Below, in pieces: positions 9,755-18,653 of a DNA stretch of 64,000 bases. A model generated the notes under the pieces. The model ran no database searches. It had not been told where the DNA came from and worked only from the letters and a program-made list of their open reading frames with translations. Each line of letters begins with the position of its first letter. Position 1 is the first letter of the stretch. Made by a program: the position numbers and the translations under genes. The DNA comes from Haematobia irritans (Eukaryota; Arthropoda; Insecta; Diptera; Muscidae), in the NCBI RefSeq assembly GCF_050003625.1, contig NC_134398.1:91611913-91675912 (forward strand). The letters run 5' to 3'.

Positions 9755-12153
9755 CCCAATAAACATAGGATGAGCGTTTTTCAAATGCAACAATTTTTCA
9801 GTTTGAGGGTAAATATTATTTTCAACATAAATTCAACTTGACTTGAAATAGCTCATCTTCAATACATCTTCAAATTGTTGGCGAATTACTTCCCATTTGC
9901 CAAAATGTTGACGGAATCTTGGAAAAGGTGTTGAAGATAATATGAGAAAACTTTGACAAAACACTGCCCTAAAATGCAACGAAAAAACAATGTGGTTTTC
10001 AATACTTATTTGTGCAACGAAATCGTGGTCAATTGCAAGAAATAAAAAAATGGAAAATTTTAGACAAATAACCAAATAGTTTATAAAAATAGGTAAGTGA
10101 AAATAAAAAATGAAACTTTAAGGAAGTCACTAAATGTATATCTCTTTGCAGAAAACTAAAATTATGGATTCTACGTTCTTGAAAACATTAATAAGCTGAC
10201 CGGTGAAAAAATGGTGGACAATTAACTGGAACTGTTTCAAATAGTTTATAATAATTGGTACGCCAATATGAAAAATTAAATCAACACTTTAGAGAAGTCA
10301 CTAAATTTAAATCTCTTTGCAGAAAACTAAAATCTTTGGATGCTACATTCTTGCAAACATTAAGAAGCTAACCAATGAAAAATGAGTGGCTTATCGACAA
10401 TAAAAAGTTTCCAGAAACATTACAAGTGCAACCAATTAAAATTGTTAAAAACAACAAATTGTTGAAATCAACAACTTCTGGATGAAAATATGCATCACAT
10501 CGTCAGTTTAATTCATATGCTATTATCAGTTTAAAATGGATATTTTGTGAATTCCTTCTGCTGGAAATCAATTCTAACACGCGGTCCAGTACGTTCCTAA
10601 TTTCAAATTACCCGCATGTTAATAAATTTTAATGCTGTTTTATGACACCAAAAGGAAGGAAAACGAATTATCAATGCAAAAGTGTTTAAGATATTTAAAG
10701 TTTTGTTGTTTGTTTTTATTTTGTTCCTATTTGTTGATATGTTTAATAAGATTATTATTTATCAATTGGTATTGTAGTGTATTATGTAGTGTAGTGTACA
10801 TTAGCGTAGCTAGACAATTTTCATAGGGGGGGCTATAGCCCCCCTAGCTAAAAATTTATAGACTGAACTTATAGGTTCAATTAATGTTTTATTTCATAAA
10901 ATTGAATAAAAAATTAGACATCAAAATAACTCGTCAATTAATTTATAATAAAGCAACTAAAAGTAGTTCCACACTTTTCCCAGCAAAAAAATTGTGCGTT
11001 GTTCAAAGGCACAACTTTAAAAGTACTTCCAAAAATGTCCTCAATTATTTTAACTACACATGAAGTTTTTTTAATTGATTTTTTTCATATTTTAATGTGT
11101 AATTTTTTGTTTTTTTTCAAATAGTTTAAAAAAAGAGTAAGAATAAATAAATTGGTACAAATTATTCAAATTTTGCCACAAAACTGCTAAATCCATTATA
11201 GAAAAATCGATATCAAAAAATTTTTTAATTCACATTAAAAACACTGAATTCAGATCACACCTTAAGAAGTGATGCAAATTCATTGCAACGGCTGTTGAAA
11301 CGGTGGACATTTGTCCTATGACAAGCTCATATTACATTCATTGCATCTCCGCCAATTTTGCACCACTTCTAGACCCAAAAAGAACATTTTCACTACTTTT
11401 TTGGCGACGCTTTTTCGCAGCATTATTAAGATATTAATTTATGAAAGAATAGTTTTAATATCAATTACTATTTTTTTAATTAAATTGACTAAACTAAATC
11501 AATCATAAACATAAATATCTGACTTCAAACATTGCCATCGGCAACTGCTACCACAACCCAGGTAATTCGATTGTTCATGAAAGTCTTTAGCGGAACTTTG
11601 TGCGATTGTATATACTTGTTTAATTTTTATAAAAATTAAAAAAAAACTATTGACATTTATTGAAAAATGGAAAATTATAAATAGAGTTTCAAATTCTGGG
11701 GGGGGGGCTAAAATTTTTCTGGGGGGGTCTAAGCCCCCTCCCCAGAGGCCTTCCTACGCTTATGGTAGTGTATTATTATATATTTTATTTTGATGAAAAA
11801 GAATAAATTATACAAAATTCATAGAATTTTGGCTTTGACTTTCAATTTGAAGTGGGGATATCATTCATACAAATTTAGGTTGAAAAGTATTTGCAACGAT
11901 GTTAATTTTGAATTTGACTCGCATCGAAAATTGTTTGACAAATTATTGAGTAGCGATGCATTTCAATTTGAGGATAACACTTGAGATATTATTGCTAACG
12001 TGTTGAATTTCACTGTTGAGGGTAATGTCTGTTTTTTGTTGAGAACGCGATTTTCTCAACAATTTCTCAACTTGAATATTACCCTAATCCTTTGAAAAAA
12101 TGTTTGAAAAATTGTTGAAATTTAGCATTTTTCAAACGTTTGTGTTTATTGGG
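9755..12153 (+). mobile_element. CCCAATAAACA-ended ~1.45-kb element, copy 1 (carries a 966-bp insert)
   Basis: Ends are CCCAATAAACATAGGATGAG at 9755 and CGTTTGTGTTTATTGGG finishing at 12153. Subtracting the nested element at 10799-11764 and one of its 8-bp duplications leaves about 1425 bp, close to copy 3 at 25956-27412 (1457 bp). Only short terminal inverted repeats (CCCAATAAACA) are visible. The interior is AT-rich and repetitive, with GTAGTGTAGTGTA near the middle; the recurrent 64-codon frame at 11790 is conserved among copies only because the DNA is. No transposase seen; a non-autonomous DNA transposon is the best guess. Confidence 0.75.
10799..11764. mobile_element. 966-bp nested DNA element with 8-bp duplication GTAGTGTA
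   Basis: Termini are CATTAGCGTAGCTAG and the inverted CTACGCTTATG. GTAGTGTA flanks both ends (10791-10798 and 11765-11772), and deleting the element plus one duplicate gives the same sequence as the uninterrupted copy at about 27005-27040. Near each end lie G/C runs that can fold, such as GGGGGGCTATAGCCCCCC at 10827. The 8-bp duplication suggests a hAT- or P-like element. No transposase remains. Confidence 0.75.
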
Positions 12154-12284
12154 ACAACCCTGTTATTTTCATTAGAGGTGCGTACCAGCTTACGAAATTA
12201 AACGCTACCGAAAATTTCGTTAGCATAAATAGCAATGCATTTCTTATGGGAATGAAATTTTTCGCTAGAGGTGCATACCGGCCC
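12154..12284 (-). mobile_element. Partial PIF-like MITE, family 4, truncated by the 1.45-kb element
   Basis: Matches the right ~130 bp of the 356-bp family-4 MITE at 30651-31006 in reverse orientation and ends GCATACCGGCCC followed by TAA at 12285-12287. Together with the adjacent complete copy at 12366 it forms an inverted repeat of about 120 bp with arms separated by only 81 bp. Confidence 0.75.
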
Positions 12285-12365
12285 TAAACATGATTTGATT
12301 CCAACACTATTAAGAGTCGCGCGGACGTATTTGTATGAGTTTTTTATGGCAATAGCAGTCCCTAA
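12285..12365 (-). pseudogene. Jockey endonuclease fragment between two MITEs
   Basis: The minus strand encodes LGTAIAIKNSYKYVRATL and a few more residues, matching the GGxAILIK block of jockey-type endonucleases. It is the direct in-frame continuation of the fragment at 12782-12733, from which the complete family-4 MITE separates it. Confidence 0.7.
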
Positions 12366-12729
12366 AGACCGGTATGCACCTCTAGCGAAAAATTTCATTC
12401 CCATAAGAAATGCATTGCTATTTATGCTAACGAAATTTTCGGTGGCGTTCAATTTCGTAAACTGGTACGCACCTCTAATGAAAATAACAGGGTTGTCAAA
12501 AGCATATTTTGGCAGCAAACATTTAATTTATTACAATCATTATGTGCGTAAAATTTTTAAAAGGTCTGTAAATAATAAACAATTTATTTGAGGAATATTT
12601 GGAACATATATTAACAATTTTTAAAAGCGATTAGCTGGTTTAAAATTTGTGTACACAGCCCTGTTTTTTTGTTGTAGACTTAAATAAATTTTTGCTACCG
12701 AAAATTTCGCTAGAGGTGCATACCGGCCT
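12366..12729 (+). mobile_element. 364-bp PIF-like MITE, family 4, with TAA duplication
   Basis: Ends AGACCGGTATGCACCTCTAGC and the inverse GCTAGAGGTGCATACCGGCCT. TAA lies on both sides (12363-12365, 12730-12732). The host sequence is jockey endonuclease coding DNA whose frame is restored when the MITE is subtracted, so the site and duplication are well defined. No coding capacity. Confidence 0.85.
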
Positions 12730-12732
12730 TAA

Positions 12733-12782
12733 CGCCAAATTGTCATGAATGAAATAGTAACCTTCTAGTTTTGGTCTCATCG
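12733..12782 (-). pseudogene. Jockey endonuclease fragment
   Basis: The minus strand reads MRPKLEGYYFIHDNLA, the segment preceding GTAIAI in the neighbouring fragment. Its other end abuts the second 1.45-kb element, beyond which the endonuclease N-terminus resumes at 16092. Confidence 0.65.
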
Positions 12783-13046
12783 CAATAAACACAAACGTTC
12801 GAAAAATGCTAAATTTCAACAATTTTTCAAACACTTTTTCAAAGGATTAGTGTGATATACAAGTTGAGAAATTGTTGAGAAAATCGCGTTCTCAACAAAA
12901 AACAGACATTACCATCAACAGTAAAATTCAACACATTAGCAATAATTTCTCAAGTGTTATCCTCAAATTGAAATGCATCGCTACTCAATAATTTCTCAAA
13001 CAATTTTCGATGCGAGTCAAATTAAAAATTAACATCATTACAAATA

Positions 13047-13979
13047 AAGGGTGATTCTTTTGAGGTTAGGATTTGCATGCATTAGTATTTGACAGATCAC
13101 GTGGGATTTCAGACATGGTGTCAAAGAGGAAGATGCTCAGTATGCTTTGACATTTCATCATGAATAGACTTACGATCTGCCACAACGTCGAATTTTCAGT
13201 GAATGGGCCCTAGAAAAGTTGGCAGAAAATCCGCTTTTTTATCGGCAAATTTTGTTCAGCGATGAGGCTCATTTCTGGTTAAATGGCTACGTAAATAAGC
13301 AAAATTGCCGCATTTGGAGTGAAGAGCAACCAGAAGCCGTTCAAGAACTGCCCATGCATCCCGAAAAATGCACTGTTTGGTGTGGTTTGTACGCTGGTGG
13401 AATCATTGGACCGTATTTTTTCAAAGATGCTGTTGGACGCAACGTTACGGTGAATGGCGATCGCTATCGTTCGATGCTAACAAACTTTTTGTTGCCAAAA
13501 ATGGAAGAACTGAACTTGGTTGACATGTGGTTTCAACAAGATGGCGCTACATGCCACACAGCTCGCGATTCTATGGCCATTTTGAGGGAAAACTTCGGAG
13601 AACAATTCATCTCAAGAAATGGACCGGTAAGTTGGCCACCAAGATCATGCGATTTGACGCCTTTAGACTATTTTTTGTGGGGCTACGTCAAGTCTAAAGT
13701 CTACAGAAATAAGCCAGCAACTATTCCAGCTTTGGAAGACAACATTTCCGAAGAAATTCGGGCTATTCCGGCCGAAATGCTCGAAAAAGTTGCCCAAAAT
13801 TGGACTTTCCGAATGGACCACCTAAGACGCAGCCGCGGTCAACATTTAAATGAAATTATCTTCAAAAAGTAAATGTCATGGACCAATCTAACGTTTCAAA
13901 TAAAGAACCGATGAGATTTTGCAAATTTTAGGCGTTTTTTTTAAAAAGAAAGTTATCAAGCTCTTAACAAATCACCCTT
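13047..13979 (+). mobile_element. rosa-type mariner, copy A (933 bp, internally deleted)
   Basis: Bounded by AAGGGTGATTC and its inverse AATCACCCTT, with TA on both sides (13045-13046, 13980-13981), the Tc1/mariner target signature. At 933 bp it is shorter than autonomous mariners of this type, because the DNA-binding half of the transposase gene is missing. Confidence 0.9.
13168..13872 (+). pseudogene. rosa-type (DD41D) transposase, catalytic half only
   Basis: An uninterrupted frame follows a TAG at 13165 and runs to 13872, without an in-frame ATG at the correct start. It contains ILFSDEAHFW (first catalytic Asp), WFQQDGATCHTA (second Asp) and SCDLTPLDYFLWG. If the TPLD Asp is the third, 41 residues lie between it and the second, as described for the rosa branch of Tc1/mariner. 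The N-terminal helix-turn-helix region is absent, so a product could not bind the ends normally. The protein is identical to that of copy B, which implies very recent amplification of this deleted form or local gene conversion. Confidence 0.85.
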
Positions 13980-14826
13980 TACTTCTCAACCAAAATTTGT
14001 ATGAATGATATTCCCACTTCAAATTGAAAGTCAAAGCCAAAATGCTATGAATTTTGTATAATTTATTAATTTTCGTCAAAATAAAATATATAATAATATT
14101 TACGTAGTGTAGTGTAGTGTACTACATAATACACTACAATAACAATTGAAAAATAATAATCTTATTAAACATATCAACAAATAAGAACAAACAACAAAAC
14201 TTTAAATATCTCAAATATTATTTGTAAAATTTTTGCATTGATAATTCGATTTCCTTCCTGTTGGTGTCATAAAACAGCATTAAAATTTATTAATATGCGG
14301 GCAATTTGAAATTAGAACGTCCGCGTGTTAGAATAGATTTCCATCAGAAGAAATTCACAAAATATCCATTTTAAACTTATAATAGGATGTAAATTAAACT
14401 GACGATGTTATGCAAGTTTTCATCCAGAAGTTGTTGATTTTAACAATTTGTTGTTTTTAACAATTTTAATTGGTTGCACTTGTAATGTTTCTTTTTCTTG
14501 TCGATAAGCCACTCATTTTTCATTGGTCAGCTTCTTAATGTTTGCAAGAATGTAGCATCCAGAGATTTTAGTTTTCTGCAAAGAGATTTATATTTAGTGA
14601 CTTCTCTAAAGTGTTGATTAAATGTTTCATATTGACTTACCAATTATTATAAACTATTTGAATCAGTTCCAGTCAATTGTCCAATATTTTTTCATCGGTC
14701 AGCTTTTCAATGTTTTCAAGAATGTAAAATCCATAATTTTAGTTTTCTGCAAAGATATATACATTTAGTGACTTCCTTAAAGTTTTATTTAATTTTTTAT
14801 TTTCACTTACCTATTATTATAAACTA

Positions 14827-15759
14827 AAGGGTGATTTGTTAAGAGCTTGATAACTTTTTTTTTAAAAAAAACGCATAAAATTTGCAAAATCTCATCGGTT
14901 CTTTATTTGAAACGTTAGATTGGTCCATGACATTTACTTTTTGAAGATAATTTCATTTAAATGTTGACCGCGGCTGCGTCTTAGGTGGTCCATTCGGAAA
15001 GTCCAATTTTGGGCAACTTTTTCGAGCATTTCGGCCGGAATAGCCCGAATTTCTTCGGAAATGTTGTCTTCCAAAGCTGGAATAGTTGCTGGCTTATTTC
15101 TGTAGACTTTAGACTTGACGTAGCCCCACAAAAAATAGTCTAAAGGCGTCAAATCGCATGATCTTGGTGGCCAACTTACCGGTCCATTTCTTGAGATGAA
15201 TTGTTCTCCGAAGTTTTCCCTCAAAATGGCCATAGAATCGCGAGCTGTGTGGCATGTAGCGCCATCTTGTTGAAACCACATGTCAACCAAGTTCAGTTCT
15301 TCCATTTTTGGCAACAAAAAGTTTGTTAGCATCGAACGATAGCGATCGCCATTCACCGTAACATTGCGTCCAACAGCATCTTTGAAAAAATACGGTCCAA
15401 TGATTCCACCAGCGTACAAACCACACCAAACAGTGCACTTTTCGGGATGCATGGGCAGTTCTTGAACGGCTTCTGGTTGCTCTTCACTCCAAATGCGGCA
15501 ATTTTGCTTATTTACGTAGCCATTCAACCAGAAATGAGCCTCATCGCTGAACAAAATTTGTCGATAAAAAAGCGGATTTTCTGCCAACTTTTCTAGGGCC
15601 CATTCACTGAAAATTCGACGTTGTGGCAGATCGTAAGTCTATTCATGATGAAATGTCAAAGCATACTGAGCATCTTTCTCTTTGACACCATGTCTGAAAT
15701 CCCACGTGATCTGTCAAATACTAATGCATGAAAATCCTAACCTCAAAAGAATCACCCTT
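14827..15759 (-). mobile_element. rosa-type mariner, copy B (933 bp, inverted)
   Basis: Same length and ends as copy A, flanked by TA (14825-14826, 15760-15761), in opposite orientation about 850 bp away. A few nucleotide differences from copy A are visible outside the coding part, for example in the A/T run near 14860. Confidence 0.9.
14934..15587 (-). pseudogene. rosa-type (DD41D) transposase, catalytic half, copy B
   Basis: Encodes the same 217 residues as copy A, with the catalytic ILFSDEAHFW, FQQDGATCHTA and TPLDYFLWG motifs intact and the N-terminal DNA-binding region missing. Transcription through both copies would give RNA with two complementary arms of over 900 bases. Confidence 0.85.
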
Positions 15760-16091
15760 TATTTGGTGTAAATTCAGTTATTTCTAATTTACCAATTTTT
15801 TTATTTCTTCCAATTGACCACGAACTTCGTTGCACAAATAAGTAATAAAAACCACATGGTTTTTTCGTTGCATTTTAGGATAGTGTTTTGTCAAAGTTTT
15901 CTCATATTATCTTCAACACATTTTCAAAGATTTCATCAACATTTTGGCAAATTGTAGGTAATTCGCAAACAATTTGAAGATGTATTGAAGATGATCTATT
16001 TCAAGTCAAGTTGACTTTATGTTGAAAATTATATTTACCCTCAAACTGAAAAATTGTTGCATTTGAAAAACGCTCATCCTGTGTTTATTGG

Positions 16092-16256
16092 AATGTTCCT
16101 CCGGAGACGACACTCCTGTATGAATCCAAAGTCGATGTTTTTGTTTTGTAGAATTTTTTGTAATTCTATTTGTCTACTTGTATCGTTTTTTAACTTTGTT
16201 GAAAAGACACAAAAATTCGGCTTTTGCATCAGCTTTTGGCATATTTTGAAATTCAT
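16092..16256 (-). pseudogene. Jockey ORF2 start: endonuclease N-terminus
   Basis: The minus strand reads NDTSRQIELQKILQNKNIDFGFIQECRL, here seen at 16220-16110, with the family's ELQ...NIDxxxIxE pattern that includes the catalytic Glu. It is cut by the 1.45-kb element at 16091. Confidence 0.65.
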
Positions 16257-16393
16257 TCATAAAAATACATATCTCCTGCTCTAGGGTCAGGTCTTGGGGC
16301 TCCAAGAAGTAGTTGGCTAGTTTCAGGATGTCTTCAACAAAACTTGATTTATTTTGTTTGCCACTTTCTTCCGAAGTGGCTGGTTTGAAAAGA

Positions 16394-17370
16394 CTAGCAA
16401 ATGATTGTTAGCTGCAATGGCTTTTTGTTCCAACGCTGCATGTAACCGCTCTTTCTTAGCAGCAACATACTTTCTGTAAGCAGGGCAACCTCTCCAATTA
16501 GCTGGGTGTCCAGGTTTATTGCAGTTTTTACAATATTGCAGTTTTTACAATATGGTTCTGACGTGTCAGATCTCTGCCTCTGACATTCACCCGGTCCATG
16601 ACTATTTTCACACTTTACACATCTGTATGCCGAATTGCAGTTGCGGGCACTATGACCCCAACGTTGACACCTACGGCATTGATTCTCAGTGTATTTTTTT
16701 TTTTTTTTTTGGGTTTTCCCAAACAATTACTTGGTTATGAAGACCTGTGATATGAGATACGTCACCAATTTCCGGAAGCAAACTTGCCAAGAAAAGAGAA
16801 GTGTCAGTATTATTTTTGATTGAAGCAGCGGTTTTAAATTTACTTACGTCTGCAACTGTTAGTGGTACCCTTTTATTAAGTTCCTCTTTAATTATGTTGA
16901 TATCTGTATCTGGATATAAACCTCTTATCACCACTGAATCCCTTTTGAATTCCTTAGGGGTAAAGGAGTATGAATGGATATTTTTTGCCTTCAAAAGTTC
17001 CATCATTGACGCATGTACATTTGGATCAGCAAAGTATAGTTTGCTCTTATTTTTATTCACGTTCTTAATCTTAAATGTAAATTCAGGAACTGTGGTTTTC
17101 AATGTTTCTACCAACGTTTTAATGTTGACGTTGTATACAAATATAGGTGGACACCATTTTATTCGTGTTTCAGTTTCATTGTTCTCATTTTTGTTTGATT
17201 TTTTATTGTCTTTAACAATCGGGTTTGATGCTGGTGGATTGGAGCTTTGAATATCAAGATCTGCCAAGACACTTAAAAAACCGAATTGGTTTTCGTCTTT
17301 AGGGCTATGGTTTTTTAGCCTTTTCGATAAGGTGGAAATATCTATATTGATGGGCGAAATAATATTTTCA
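16394..17370 (-). pseudogene. Jockey-type ORF1 (gag-like) with homopolymer frameshift
   Basis: The upstream part (17370 to about 16686) has a Lys/Asn-rich segment, then a PRE-type RNA-binding region including KDSVVIRGLYPDTDINIIKEEL-like sequence (about 16900) and HNQVIVWENP. The frame then meets a 16-base A run (T run on the plus strand, 16694-16711) and shifts. The downstream frame carries zinc knuckles CRRCQRWGHSARNC (CX2CX4HX4C) and CVKCENSHGPGEC, and a partial third CKNC. Jockey ORF1 proteins bind element RNA in the nucleus or cytoplasm. The N-terminus is missing, replaced by the tandem repeats at 17371. Confidence 0.8.
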
Positions 17371-17988
17371 GGAATGGACTTCGTACACAAAAGTGACAAC
17401 GGATATTGATAGAGGGCATCAATACCTACAATTTGGTATACCACATGTATCTGGGAAACGCCGAGTGTAGAACAAAATTTTCCAGAAACTGTTGGACGCA
17501 CTGGTGGTCAGGACAGTATTTCCAGCGCTGAGGCCAGGAATGGACTTCGTACACAAAAGTGATAACGGAACTTGATAGAGGACGTTATTCCCTACAATTT
17601 GGTATACCATATGTATCTGGGAAACGCCGAGTGTAGAACAAAATTTTCCAGAAACTGTTGGACGCACTGGTGGTCAGGACAGTATTTCCAGCGCTGAGAC
17701 CAGGAATGAACTTCGTACACAAAAGTGACAACGGATATTGATAAAGGGCATCAATACCTACAATTTGGTATACCACATGTATCTGGGAAACGCCGAGTGT
17801 AGAACAATATTTTCCAGAAACCGTTGGACGCACTGGACACTATTTCCAGCGCTGAGGCCAGGAATGGACTTCCTACACAAAAGTGACAACGGATATTGAT
17901 AGAGGGCATCAATACCTACAATTTGGTATACCACATGTATCTGGGAAACGCCGAGTGTAGAACAAAATTTTCCAGAAACTGTTGGACG
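17371..17988. repeat. 166-bp tandem repeat, about 3.7 units
   Basis: Units begin GGAATGGACTTCGTACAC at 17371, 17537, 17703 and 17861, giving periods of 166, 166 and 158. The third unit has an 8-bp deletion in the GTGGTCAGGACAG block. A degenerate unit and a half recurs at 29485-29683. The array touches the N-terminal side of jockey ORF1, so it may be a 5' promoter array of that LINE, or a satellite into which it was broken. Frames reading MRPTVSGK are repeat artefacts. Confidence 0.85.
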
Positions 17989-18648
17989 AACTGCCCTGCC
18001 AACATTTTTTGAATTTCGGGGCGCTTCTGAGAATCCCCACTACGTCGAAAACAGTCGTATAAGATATCCAAAACTCCTCGGAAAAGCGCCGTCACTATTG
18101 AGAAGTTGTACCACGCCAAGTTACTACAAAAAAAAGTATCGCATTAGTGCAATTATTAGGTGCCCTTCTGGATACATTTAGAAGGACGCCAATAAGAGCC
18201 CCTTCAAGCAATCACACAAAGTTCATTTTAAGATAGTTGTAAAAGAATCAATGTGGTCAAGTAAACCACGATTGTTTAGATGTTTATTAATTGTATTAAA
18301 CAATTATAAATTCTCATAAATATAACATTTATACGACTATCACATCACATTTAACATATTTTTATGCATTAATAAAAGATTGATGTTGAGTTACAAGTTG
18401 AAGCTACATGTTGTAGCGTCTATCAGCCAGTGCTTTTATTCCCAATGGAGGCAGCGTGTCTGGAAAAATATTTGAAAAACTATCACTTTATTCCATTTGG
18501 AAAGTCAAAATTTGTTCACCAATATACCTTTCACAATTTTAAGCGAAATAACTATGTTTTCAGCACTTCACTATCATTTTTATTTAAATAAATTATAAGA
18601 AGCTAGTTGTGCTTGGTGTTTCCCAAAATATAAAATGGCTCTTGTAAC
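17989..18648. other. Unassigned repeat-like sequence
   Basis: The block 17995-18120 (TTGAATTTCGGGGCGCTTCTG, then ACGTCGAAAACAGTCG) looks like the end of an interspersed repeat. The rest, 18120-18648, is AT-rich with no open frame or recognised motif. Confidence 0.35.
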
Positions 18649-18653
18649 AATAG

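Larger units (their letters stand above)
12783..16091 (-). mobile_element. CCCAATAAACA-ended element, copy 2, carrying two rosa mariners
   Basis: Left end CAATAAACACAAACG at 12783, right end CATCCTGTGTTTATTGG at 16091, reverse to copies 1 and 3. Two 933-bp mariners are inserted at TA dinucleotides; without them the element is about 1.44 kb. The host sequences at both mariner sites match uninterrupted positions in copies 3 and 4. Confidence 0.75.
6285..17370 (-). mobile_element. One jockey-type LINE shattered by nested insertions
   Basis: Minus-strand jockey-clade coding pieces occur in collinear order: ORF1 at 17370-16394, endonuclease fragments at 16256-16092, 12782-12733, 12365-12285 and about 9754-9691, then the rest of ORF2 at 8365-6299. 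All the DNA between the pieces belongs to other elements. Across the MITE at 12366-12729, removing the MITE and one TAA copy rejoins the reading frame exactly. About 80 endonuclease residues appear missing at the 12284/9754 boundary, so a deletion probably accompanied that insertion. Total retained LINE sequence is about 3.6 kb. Confidence 0.75.

Noticed and set aside
11790..11984. 64-codon frame repeated in the 1.45-kb elements (also 27049, 30193)
   Set aside because: Sequence conservation is at DNA level within one repeat family and there is no recognisable motif.
9755..12153. LTR retrotransposon interpretation of the CCCAATAAACA elements
   Set aside because: Their ends are short inverted, not direct, repeats and no coding region, primer site or polypurine tract is present.
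17371..17988. CRISPR-like array
   Set aside because: The units are contiguous 166-bp tandem copies without unique spacers, in eukaryotic transposon DNA.
17419..18119. Repeated minus-strand frames starting MRPTVSGK
   Set aside because: They recur with the 166-bp DNA repeat, which is not a multiple of three, and show no domain.
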